A stretch of DNA of 6,853 nucleotides from UKL13-2 sp038236905 (GTDB lineage: Bacteria > Pseudomonadota > Gammaproteobacteria > Burkholderiales > Usitatibacteraceae), in NCBI GenBank assembly GCA_038236905.1, contig JBBRZG010000175.1, positions 1 through 6,853 of the forward strand, written 5' to 3'. The notes under the pieces are model-generated. The model had not been told where the DNA came from, did no database searches, and saw nothing but the letters and a program-made list of their open reading frames with translations. This document shows, one piece after another, positions 1 through 5,940 of the stretch (its first letter is position 1; every line of letters starts with the position of its first letter). The translations under genes were made by a program, and so were the position numbers.

Positions 1-587
1 GTCATGACTTTGACAAAAGTCGACTCATCGGTGTGATCGTTAAAGCGGATTTTGTAGGCGACAGTATGTGAGCCGGTCTGTTTTAACTCCTGCGCGAGAC
101 GCGTGGCCAGGCTCCGTGCCGCAATCCGCCGCGGCTGCGTGCAACCAATCATGCCGTTCATACCGCGACCTAATTCAAGACAAATTTTAGGCAGCTGCGT
201 GGTTTTGCCGGAGCCAGTTTCGCCGCACAAAATCACCACTTGATGTTTACGAATCAATTCCGCGATCTCGTGACGGCGTTCGGCGATCGGCAACGCATCA
301 TCGAAAGCTGGCGTGGCAATCAGCGCGTGGCGGGCTTTTCTGGCGGCGTAGCGTGCCGCGGCGGCGGCTAATTCGGCATCGAATTTTTGATCGAGCTGGT
401 CGTGCGGTTTACCGGCCTTGATGAAGTCGCGGCGCTTACGATCAAGCGTAATAAGCTTGCCGCGATCCATGAGCAGGATGTCGTCGGGAATGTGGCGGGC
501 GCGCAGCGAGGGTGACGAAGACGCAGACGCAGATGCAGATGCAGAAGCAGAGGGCGACGCAGCGGCAGGAAGAAAGGCTTGTGACAT
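1..587 (-). CDS. hrpA: ATP-dependent RNA helicase HrpA, N-terminal part (cut by window edge)
   Basis: This is the first 195 codons of a DEAH-box helicase; the rest lies beyond position 1. The family unwinds RNA in the cytoplasm and in E. coli has been linked to mRNA processing and rescue of stalled ribosomes. Visible motifs are Walker A GETGSGKT (residues 122-129) followed by TQLPKICLELGRG, motif Ia TQPRR (150-154) with IAARSLATRLAQEL, then the YKIRF and TFVKVMT segments that lead to the DEAH box in HrpA. Residues about 29-50 (DRGKLITLDRKRRDF) resemble the basic HrpA leader. Residues 10-26 form a Ser/Ala/Pro low-complexity tract. The start is the first ATG after an in-frame stop at 600-602. 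No clear Shine-Dalgarno precedes it, so a start at Met40 (468-470) is possible. The gene is convergent with nothing and follows the GST gene after a 266-bp gap, so it probably has its own promoter. Family call is firm; the start is less so. Confidence 0.93.
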   Translation of the reverse strand, partial: MSQAFLPAAASPSASASASASASSSPSLRARHIPDDILLMDRGKLITLDRKRRDFIKAGKPHDQLDQKFDAELAAAAARYAARKARHALIATPAFDDALPIAERRHEIAELIRKHQVVILCGETGSGKTTQLPKICLELGRGMNGMIGCTQPRRIAARSLATRLAQELKQTGSHTVAYKIRFNDHTDESTFVKVM

Positions 588-777
588 AGAAGGCGCATTT
601 TACGTGGTGACCGGGTGTTCCGCGCATCTGATTTGGGACGTCGTCCGCAAATAATTCAGGTCAACGCCGCTAGTAATGCGTTGCCGGATGCGCTTGAAAA
701 TGTCCGCCGATTAAACGCTCAAATTACGGAACTGCAGCATCTGGCGCTCGCACCTCTGACTAAACCCGCACACTCTA

Positions 778-795
778 AGCTATTGGATAATAGCT
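778..795. other. Small perfect inverted repeat in the GST-hrpA gap
   Basis: Arms AGCTATT (778-784) and AATAGCT (789-795) enclose a 4-nt GGAT loop. The gap 588-853 contains no convincing gene on either strand. On the minus strand the repeat overlaps TATTAT (787-792), five of six matches to a sigma70 -10 box for hrpA, but the -35 region 17-18 bp upstream is poor. It could be an operator over an hrpA promoter, a weak hairpin, or chance. Confidence 0.25.
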
Positions 796-853
796 AGGGA
801 GGCATGCTGAATTTAAAGGAAGCTTTCGTAGTCTGACCGGTTAACTGTCGATG

Positions 854-1486
854 TCACCCATCGATCTTGATACCTTCGATCTCAAATACGCGCTTGACGG
901 TCGGGCGGGAGGCAACACGCAGCGCGTGTTTCGTCCATTGCGGAAATTCGATTTTCATGTCGAGGCCGATGCGGTATCCCCAGCGGTAGAACACGAGCAA
1001 ATACGGGTCACACACCGTGTATTGCCCGCCCATGGCAAAGGTTTTGCCGGTGAGCATTTTTTCAATATCGGCAAAGTATTTTAGAAGCGTGATGCGGCAT
1101 TGTGCCTTAACGGTTTCCTTGGCCGCGGCATCAGCGGTGTAGCGCTCAGGCCGCACGATACCGGCGAAAGTGATATGCACGCTGGATGATATCCACGCCA
1201 TGAGGGACAACGCTTCGGCTTGCTTCCACGTTTCCTTCGGCCACAGGCCGCGCTGGGCGTAACCGCCGCCAAGATAGGTGAGGATGGCTACGTTTTCGGT
1301 CAGAATTTTGCTATCCACCACGAGCACCGGCACACGTGCTTTCGGGTTCAGCCGCAAAAAATCGGCTTTGAGGTGTTCGCCGTCTTTAACGGAAACCAGC
1401 ACAGATTCGAAGGCGATGCCCAGCTCTTCAAGCACGATGTGCGGAGCCAATGAGCACGAACCAGGGGAATAATAAAGTTTGATCAC
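854..1486 (-). CDS. Glutathione S-transferase, beta-class-like
   Basis: A 210-residue cytoplasmic enzyme that conjugates or exchanges glutathione on electrophiles or disulfides. The N-terminal thioredoxin-like domain (about 1-80) opens MIKLYYSPGSCSLAPHIVLE, with Cys11 where beta-class GSTs have catalytic Cys10. It continues with the cis-Pro motif RVPVLVVD (Pro53) and the gamma-glutamyl-binding turn TENVAIL (Glu64-Asn65; many family members have Glu-Ser here). The helical C-terminal domain (about 88-205) has the hydrophobic-staple/N-cap motif TVCD (157-160). His104 aligns by eye with the beta-class His106, while the neighbouring Lys is Ile here. The frame stays open up to an ATG at 1609, but the domain begins exactly at a GTG (1484-1486), and the length from there is normal, so GTG is chosen. 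No good Shine-Dalgarno is visible; an A8 run (1501-1508 on the other strand) lies just upstream. Substrate is unknown; the nearby dehydrogenases may be unrelated. Confidence 0.88.
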   Translation of the reverse strand: MIKLYYSPGSCSLAPHIVLEELGIAFESVLVSVKDGEHLKADFLRLNPKARVPVLVVDSKILTENVAILTYLGGGYAQRGLWPKETWKQAEALSLMAWISSSVHITFAGIVRPERYTADAAAKETVKAQCRITLLKYFADIEKMLTGKTFAMGGQYTVCDPYLLVFYRWGYRIGLDMKIEFPQWTKHALRVASRPTVKRVFEIEGIKIDG

Positions 1487-1653
1487 TATTTTGCTTTCGC
1501 TTTTTTTTGAGCCTACGCGCCGCTTACAAAAACTTCTGATTGCAGATTCAGGAATGCAGGTCGACTTTGCGGCGACAACGCCCATTACCGGACAAGTCTG
1601 CACTTGCACTCGTTAAAACACTCAATCCAGATTGCATCGCCGGAAATCCAGCA

Positions 1654-1679
1654 GGGTGCATGAATCCTAAATGCAACCC
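1654..1679 (-). terminator. Hairpin directly after the beta-hydroxyacid dehydrogenase stop codon
   Basis: GGGTGCAT (1654-1661) pairs with ATGCAACCC (1671-1679) with one bulged base, around a 9-nt loop. It abuts the TAG stop at 1680-1682. The following minus-strand sequence has no uninterrupted T run, so it may be a weak terminator or a 3'-end protecting hairpin. The rest of the 193-bp gap to the GST start shows no gene and no convincing promoter. Confidence 0.35.
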
Positions 1680-2528
1680 CTATAGTCTCGTAATTAGGGA
1701 TGACGTGTCAAACCGTGCGCCGCCAGCGCTCTGAACTTCGCCATAAAAAGCGTCAATTTGGGCGGTTATGGGCAGTTTGGCACCGTTGCGTTTGGCTTCT
1801 TCAAGCACGATGCCCAAATCCTTACGCATCCAATCCACCGCGAAGCCGAAATTAAATTCGCGCTTTAGCATCGTTTTGCCGCGATTTTCCATTTGCCACG
1901 ACTGCGCGGCCCCCTTGGAAATCACGTCCAGCACCAAATTACCGTCGAGACCGGCCTTTTCAGCGAACGCCAGGCCCTCAGACAGGGCCTGCACCAAGCC
2001 CGCAATACAGACCTGATTGACCATTTTCGTCAGCTGTCCCGCGCCCGGTGCGCCCAATAGCGTGGTCGCTTTGGCGTAGGAATCCATAATCGGCTTGGCG
2101 GAATCGAATGTGGCCTGATCACCACCGCACATAATCGTAAGCTGACCCTTTTCAGCGCCCATTTGCCCGCCAGATACCGGGGCATCAATAAAGCCCACGC
2201 CCTGCGCCTTGGCCAGCGCGTAAAGGTGCCGCGCGGCATCGGCGGAGGCGGTAGTGTGATCCACTAATACCGCGCCTGACTTCATGCCTTTGAGTGCTTC
2301 TACGGCGACGGCCATCAAATCTTTGTCGTTACCGACGCACATCATGACGAAATCAGCACCGGCCGCAGCCTCGGCCGGTGTCGCTTTGGAATGACCGCCG
2401 AATTTTTCAACCCATGCCTGCGCCTTGGCCTCGGTGCGGTTATAAACGGTGACCTCAAAACCCTTCGCCTGCAAATGGCCTGCCATTGGAAAACCCATCA
2501 CGCCCAGACCTAGAAATGCAACTTTCAT
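1680..2528 (-). CDS. NAD(P)-dependent beta-hydroxyacid dehydrogenase (tartronate semialdehyde reductase / 3-hydroxyisobutyrate dehydrogenase family)
   Basis: A 282-residue cytoplasmic oxidoreductase of normal family length that interconverts a hydroxy acid and its semialdehyde. The N-terminal Rossmann domain has GLGVMG (Gly7, Gly9, Gly12) and VYNRT (Asn30-Arg31-Thr32), a pattern usually associated with NADPH. Substrate-binding DAPVSGG is at 115-121. The catalytic segment GAGQLTKMVNQ carries Lys168 and Asn171. The helical C-terminal domain includes SWQMENRG (210-217) and the cofactor-contact motif KDLGIVLEEA (236-245). The start is well fixed by GGAG (2534-2537 on the other strand) 5 nt before the ATG. 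The gene lies 202 bp downstream of the D-2-hydroxyacid dehydrogenase, with a REP-like pair and palindromes between, so it may be independently regulated. Members include GarR/GlxR, MmsB and succinic/glyoxylic semialdehyde reductases; motif reading cannot choose among them, and the glyoxylate-type neighbour makes a tartronate or glyoxylate role plausible only by inference. Confidence 0.92.
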   Translation of the reverse strand: MKVAFLGLGVMGFPMAGHLQAKGFEVTVYNRTEAKAQAWVEKFGGHSKATPAEAAAGADFVMMCVGNDKDLMAVAVEALKGMKSGAVLVDHTTASADAARHLYALAKAQGVGFIDAPVSGGQMGAEKGQLTIMCGGDQATFDSAKPIMDSYAKATTLLGAPGAGQLTKMVNQVCIAGLVQALSEGLAFAEKAGLDGNLVLDVISKGAAQSWQMENRGKTMLKREFNFGFAVDWMRKDLGIVLEEAKRNGAKLPITAQIDAFYGEVQSAGGARFDTSSLITRL

Positions 2529-2543
2529 GACTGCTCCAGTAAG

Positions 2544-2555
2544 TTTAAATTTAAA
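2544..2555. promoter_or_regulatory. AT-rich perfect 12-bp palindrome upstream of the dehydrogenase RBS
   Basis: TTTAAATTTAAA sits 6 bp upstream of the GGAG ribosome-binding site of the beta-hydroxyacid dehydrogenase. It is too close to the start codon for an ordinary promoter element but could lie in the leader or be a protein-binding site. AT-rich sequence of this length can also arise by chance. Confidence 0.25.
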
Positions 2556-2574
2556 ACGCTAGTATGGGTGAGCC

Positions 2575-2598
2575 TCTTCAGACATTAATGCCTGAAGA
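2575..2598. promoter_or_regulatory. 24-bp near-perfect palindrome, candidate operator
   Basis: TCTTCAGACAT (2575-2585), a TA centre, and ATGCCTGAAGA (2588-2598) form a dyad with 10 of 11 pairs matching, the odd one being a G-T type mismatch. It lies 47-70 bp upstream of the beta-hydroxyacid dehydrogenase ATG. The 2-bp centre fits a dimeric repressor or activator site better than a transcript hairpin. No clear -10/-35 pair was found beside it, and no regulator gene is in the window. Confidence 0.4.
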
Positions 2599-2636
2599 TG
2601 GCCGTGTATATTGGTGTCTGCAAAATTCTTGAGTTC

Positions 2637-2714
2637 GTAGGTCAGGTTGCGCCGCTACCTGACTTTCCCAGCAAATTGACGGCTATGGTCACGTAGCGGC
2701 GCAACGTGACCGAC
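2637..2714. repeat. Inverted pair of REP-like hairpins (candidate REPIN/BIME)
   Basis: Element A on the plus strand is GTAG (2637-2640) + GTCAGGT + 9-nt loop TGCGCCGCT + ACCTGAC, ending at 2663. Element B on the minus strand is GTCG (2714-2711) + GTCACGT + the same loop TGCGCCGCT + ACGTGAC, ending at 2688. A 24-nt spacer separates them. The 27-nt elements agree at 24 positions; two of the three differences are partners in the stem (G-C in A, C-G in B), so pairing is preserved. A GTAG-type tetranucleotide beside a palindrome, in head-to-head pairs in intergenic DNA, is the known signature of REP sequences mobilised by RAYT (TnpA-REP) transposases. The pair begins 17 bp past the D-2-hydroxyacid dehydrogenase stop codon and could also protect that transcript's 3' end. 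No RAYT gene is in the window. Confidence 0.75.
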
Positions 2715-2730
2715 AAATCCGCATTTTTCG

Positions 2731-3699
2731 TTACCGATTGACCCAATTCGGCGGTTCTTTGCCCGTCAGCGCGGCTTTTAAATTAGTCGCGGCGAGCATC
2801 GCCATCGCCATCCGCGTTGATCGTGTGGCGCTGCCGATATGCGGCGTGAGCACCACGTTTTTCAGCTGCAGAAAATCAGGGTTGAAAGCGGGCTCGTTCT
2901 CAAAAACGTCCAAACCTGCACCCGCGATTTTGTTCGATTTCAATGCGGCAATCAAAGCGGCATCATCGACCACACCGCCGCGCGCCGTATTGATCAACAT
3001 CGCGGTCGGTTTCATCAACTCTATTTCCCGCGCGCCAATAAGATGATGCGTCGTCGCCGAGTAAGGCACCATCACCACCACGAAATCACTTTCACTCAGC
3101 ACCGCATCTTGAGACGCATAGCTGACGTTGTATCTGGCCTCGGTTACTGCATCCAGTCGGGTGCGGTTGAAATAGCGAACTGTCATGTCAAACCCGGCAG
3201 CGCGCTTTGCGATCGCCTGGCCAATACGGCCCATGCCGATAATGCCCAGCGTGGCGCGATGAATATCCGCACCCAGCATCTGCTGAAGCGCGAAGCTTTT
3301 TTTCCAGTCACCCGCGCGCAGCCATGCTTCGGATTCTGTTACCCGCCGGGCAGTGGCCATCAATAGCGCGAAGGTGAGGTCGGCGGTGGCGTTATCAAGC
3401 ACACCAGGCGTGTTGGTGATTTTAATGTGACGCTTTTTTGCTTCCATGGCGTCGATATTGTTGTAACCCACCGCAATGTTGCTCACGACTTTTAGGTGCG
3501 CGCAGGCGTCAAATAGCGCGGCATCAATTTTGTCTGCAATGGTGCACATCACGCCGGCACACCCCTGTGCGCGAACGCGCAATACCTCAGGCGCGAGAAT
3601 GTCATCGCCGTCGTTGTAATCGATATCAAACTCGGCCGACAGGAAATCAATGACTTCTGGAAATACCTGGCGCGCGATCAGAATTTTTTGTTTCATCAT
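2731..3699 (-). CDS. D-2-hydroxyacid dehydrogenase, glyoxylate/hydroxypyruvate reductase type
   Basis: A 322-residue cytoplasmic enzyme reducing 2-keto acids to D-2-hydroxy acids, of typical family length. Visible features: substrate loop NIAVGYNNID (74-83), the NAD(P)-binding GMGRIG (155-160), FNRT (177-180) whose Arg179 after the second beta strand suggests NADPH preference, NTARGGVVDDAAL with catalytic Arg240 (237-249), DVFENEP with Glu269 (264-270), and LTPHIGSAT with the acid/base His287 (284-292). All three catalytic residues (Arg, Glu, His) are present. Two adjacent ATGs occur; the first is preferred because GGGA lies 8 nt upstream. The gene follows dctM after 72 bp containing a perfect hairpin and no evident promoter, so it is probably co-transcribed with the TRAP genes. 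Closest recognisable types are GhrB-like glyoxylate/hydroxypyruvate reductases and 2-ketogluconate reductases; the sequence does not settle which. Confidence 0.92.
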   Translation of the reverse strand: MMKQKILIARQVFPEVIDFLSAEFDIDYNDGDDILAPEVLRVRAQGCAGVMCTIADKIDAALFDACAHLKVVSNIAVGYNNIDAMEAKKRHIKITNTPGVLDNATADLTFALLMATARRVTESEAWLRAGDWKKSFALQQMLGADIHRATLGIIGMGRIGQAIAKRAAGFDMTVRYFNRTRLDAVTEARYNVSYASQDAVLSESDFVVVMVPYSATTHHLIGAREIELMKPTAMLINTARGGVVDDAALIAALKSNKIAGAGLDVFENEPAFNPDFLQLKNVVLTPHIGSATRSTRMAMAMLAATNLKAALTGKEPPNWVNR

Positions 3700-3722
3700 T
3701 TTTGTTATCCCAATAGTTGAGA

Positions 3723-3752
3723 AGCCTCATTTGCATGGCTGCAAATGAGGCT
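3723..3752 (-). terminator. Perfect 13-bp hairpin between dctM and the D-2-hydroxyacid dehydrogenase
   Basis: Arms AGCCTCATTTGCA (3723-3735) and TGCAAATGAGGCT (3740-3752) enclose a TGGC loop. It starts 19 nt after the dctM stop codon in transcript order and ends 23 nt before the next ATG. The sequence after it (TTCTCAACTATT) is only moderately T-rich. It may terminate partially, or be an intercistronic processing/stability hairpin setting transporter and enzyme levels separately. Confidence 0.6.
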
Positions 3753-3771
3753 CAGGAAAACTAACCTGCCA

Positions 3772-5940
3772 TTATTTGTAGAGCAACTCTGGTAACCATA
3801 AACCAATCTGCGGGAAGATATACAACACGGCGATCGCGATGATCTGTATCCCCATGAACGGAATCATGCCGGCAAAAATCTGATTTAACGTGACATGCGG
3901 CGGTGAAACCCCTTTCAAGTAGAACGCCGCCATCGCCACCGGCGGCGACAAGAATGCGGTTTGCAAATTAAGCGCGACCAGCAAACCAAAAAATAGCGGA
4001 TCAATACCAAATTTCGGCAACAGCGGAATGAAGATCGGCATGAAAATCACGATGATCTCAGTCCATTCCAGCGGCCAGCCCAGCACGAAAATAATGCACT
4101 GTGCCAGCAACATGAATTGCACGGGTGTGAGCCCCAGCGACAGTACCCACGTCTCGACAATATTTTGCCCGCCCAACAGTGCGAACGCCGCAGAGAAGAT
4201 CGACGAACCCACAAACAGCCAACACACCATCGCCGACGTCTTGCCGGTCAGATAAGCTGATTCGCGAACCGTTGCACCCATCTTCGCCTGTACCGCGGCA
4301 ACCAATGCCCACAGCCCCAATGCACAAATCGAAATCCAGCCTATCCATTCCGTGGGCGGGGACGACAGAACTTCTGCTTTGTACAAAATGAACCATATGA
4401 TCGAAACCATAAAAGCGGACACCAGCGGAATCCAGATTTTTGCCGCGCGTATTCGCTCCTCGCGCGGACGCGCCAGCAACAGGTAAACCGCAGCGAGCCC
4501 GAACCCGCCGAGCGATCCAATCGCAGCCGCCTCAGTCGGCGTGGCAAGCCCAAATAATATCGTCCCCAACACCGCTAAAATCATGACGGAAAGCGGGAAG
4601 AACGAGGTCAGCAACATCTTGAAAATTTCCAGCCGCGTGAACGTAAATATCGCGTAGAACAAGGCCAAACAGCCCAGCCCCACCCAGAACACGTACCAAA
4701 ATGCTTTCGGCGCAGGATCACGTGTGATCTCGGCGGCCGTAACGATTGGTTTGGCAGGTGAAATAGATTTTTCCGCGGTTGACGCGGGCGCAGGCGCCGC
4801 GGTAGTAGGTTCAGCGCCGGGAGGTTCTTGCAGCCCGCTGGTTGGGGGTTCTTGCAAGCCGCTTGTTGGAGGCTCTTGCAATCCGCTGGACGGTGGTTCT
4901 TGCAAGCCAGACGATGGCGCTTCGATGGTGACGGAATTAGCGCCCATTTCCTGCAGCCCGGATACATCCTGCACTTCGTTAGGCCGCGTCAGCGCGTTCC
5001 ATGTCAGTCCCATGATGACCACAAAGACCAGCAGTGGCGCAAGCGTCACGGCGAGTTCTTTCAATATGACCTTGCTTGGGATAGCCACGTTGCGCTCACC
5101 TTTTAGTGCATTCAGCAGCGACGGTAACACCCGTTTTCCATACGACGCGCTAATTTTTGCATTTGCAGCAGGCAGCGTGATCACCCGTTCAGCGGCAGAT
5201 AGTGGCGGTGCCAAATGCGGCTTCCATTTTGCCAAAATCATCACGTAGCCAACATACATAAGTGCGAGCATAATGCCGGGGAAAAAAGCGCCCGCATAAA
5301 GTTTAGGCACCGATACACCGGCCGTTGCGCCGTAAACAATCAGCAACACCGACGGCGGAATCAGAATACCCAGGCATCCGCCGGCGGTGATCACACCCGC
5401 CGACACACGCACGTCATAGCCCGCGCGCAACATCGCCGGAAGCGCCAGTAGGCCCATCAATGTCACCACGGCACCGACAATGCCCGTCGCCGTCGCAAAA
5501 ATGGCGCAAGTGACCAGCGTGGCAACGGCCAGTGAACCGGGTAAACGGGCGAGGGCAAGGTGCAAGGATTTGAATAGCTTGGATACCAAATTTGCGCGTT
5601 CAACCAAATAGCCCATGAACACAAACAGCGGGATCGAAATCAGCACATCGTTTCGCATCACGCCAAACGTTGATTGCACCATCAGATCCAGCGTTTGCTG
5701 CAGCGCCAAATCGCCACGTCCGCTGCTTCGCGACCAATAAGCGAAAAACGCGAACAACATACCCATGCCCATCAGCGTAAATGCAGTTGGAAAACCGAGC
5801 ATGATGGCAACGACTACCAAGCCCAGCATCAACAAACCCAGATGACCATTGGTCATATTCGACCAGGGCATCAATACAACGACGGCGGCGAGAATAATCG
5901 CCATCAGGATGAAACCAAACCAAAGTTCTTTGCGAATCAT
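3772..5940 (-). CDS. dctM: TRAP transporter large permease, long form with repeat linker (DctM/FcbT3-like)
   Basis: The main ion-coupled transport subunit of a tripartite TRAP importer in the inner membrane. Conserved DctM motifs are present: GGCLGILIPPS (187-197), GLATPTEAAAIG (464-475), LGWPLEWTEIIVIFMPIF (620-637) and FLSPPVAMAAFYLKGVSP (663-680). At 722 residues it is far longer than the usual 430 or so. The extra length lies at the N terminus, between the IPPS and ATPTEAAA motifs (about 245-440, with likely extra membrane segments near 295-315 and 414-436), and after ATPTEAAA (extra segments near 502-520 and 533-551). Between the first extra pair lies a soluble linker with four SSGLQEPP-type repeats (343-374), then an Ala/Pro/Thr stretch. 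The start overlaps the dctQ stop in ATGA, with GGGAG 7 nt upstream (5948-5952), so translation is probably coupled. The small-permease partner suggests the mannitol/chloroaromatic TRAP branch; substrate unknown. Confidence 0.93.
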   Translation of the reverse strand: MIRKELWFGFILMAIILAAVVVLMPWSNMTNGHLGLLMLGLVVVAIMLGFPTAFTLMGMGMLFAFFAYWSRSSGRGDLALQQTLDLMVQSTFGVMRNDVLISIPLFVFMGYLVERANLVSKLFKSLHLALARLPGSLAVATLVTCAIFATATGIVGAVVTLMGLLALPAMLRAGYDVRVSAGVITAGGCLGILIPPSVLLIVYGATAGVSVPKLYAGAFFPGIMLALMYVGYVMILAKWKPHLAPPLSAAERVITLPAANAKISASYGKRVLPSLLNALKGERNVAIPSKVILKELAVTLAPLLVFVVIMGLTWNALTRPNEVQDVSGLQEMGANSVTIEAPSSGLQEPPSSGLQEPPTSGLQEPPTSGLQEPPGAEPTTAAPAPASTAEKSISPAKPIVTAAEITRDPAPKAFWYVFWVGLGCLALFYAIFTFTRLEIFKMLLTSFFPLSVMILAVLGTILFGLATPTEAAAIGSLGGFGLAAVYLLLARPREERIRAAKIWIPLVSAFMVSIIWFILYKAEVLSSPPTEWIGWISICALGLWALVAAVQAKMGATVRESAYLTGKTSAMVCWLFVGSSIFSAAFALLGGQNIVETWVLSLGLTPVQFMLLAQCIIFVLGWPLEWTEIIVIFMPIFIPLLPKFGIDPLFFGLLVALNLQTAFLSPPVAMAAFYLKGVSPPHVTLNQIFAGMIPFMGIQIIAIAVLYIFPQIGLWLPELLYK
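4819..4914 (-). repeat. Four in-frame 24-bp tandem repeats in dctM
   Basis: Four contiguous 24-bp units encode (S/T)SGLQEPP, residues 343-374 of DctM. Unit boundaries are 4891-4914, 4867-4890, 4843-4866 and 4819-4842. Amino acids vary only at the first position (Ser, Ser, Thr, Thr), while codons for most other residues differ, for example GGC/GGA/GGC/GGG for Gly. A partial related segment, VSGLQE (326-331), lies just before. The period is a multiple of three, so other frames are open too. Confidence 0.95.

Noticed and set aside
418..654. Plus-strand open frame rich in Asp-Ala/Glu-Ala
   Set aside because: It is the complement of the Ser-Ala tract of hrpA; the acidic repeat is a by-product of the hexanucleotide DNA.
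659..664. TTGACC on the minus strand as an hrpA -35 box
   Set aside because: No acceptable -10 box lies 16-18 bp downstream of it.
615..797. Plus-strand 60-codon open frame in the GST-hrpA gap
   Set aside because: No recognisable domain, no ribosome-binding site, and it ends in the inverted repeat at 778-795; too weak to call a gene.
1487..1609. 41-residue N-terminal extension of the GST
   Set aside because: The extension has no resemblance to GST or to a signal peptide, and the normal domain start and length are reached at the GTG.
2641..2710. The hairpin pair as a plain rho-independent terminator of the D-2-hydroxyacid dehydrogenase
   Set aside because: No T run follows either stem, and the duplicated loops, tetranucleotides and compensatory change are better explained by a REP doublet, though it may still affect transcript ends.
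2839..3366. Plus-strand open frame of 175 codons
   Set aside because: It is a shadow of the D-2-hydroxyacid dehydrogenase, whose catalytic residues and motifs are all intact on the minus strand.
4819..4914. Possible CRISPR-like direct repeats
   Set aside because: The units are contiguous with no spacers, are in frame and encode a repeated peptide, so they are coding tandem repeats.
4724..5248. Plus-strand open frame of 174 codons with GGSCKP-like repeats
   Set aside because: It is antisense to dctM and open only because the 24-bp repeat has a period divisible by three; no family features and no ribosome-binding site.
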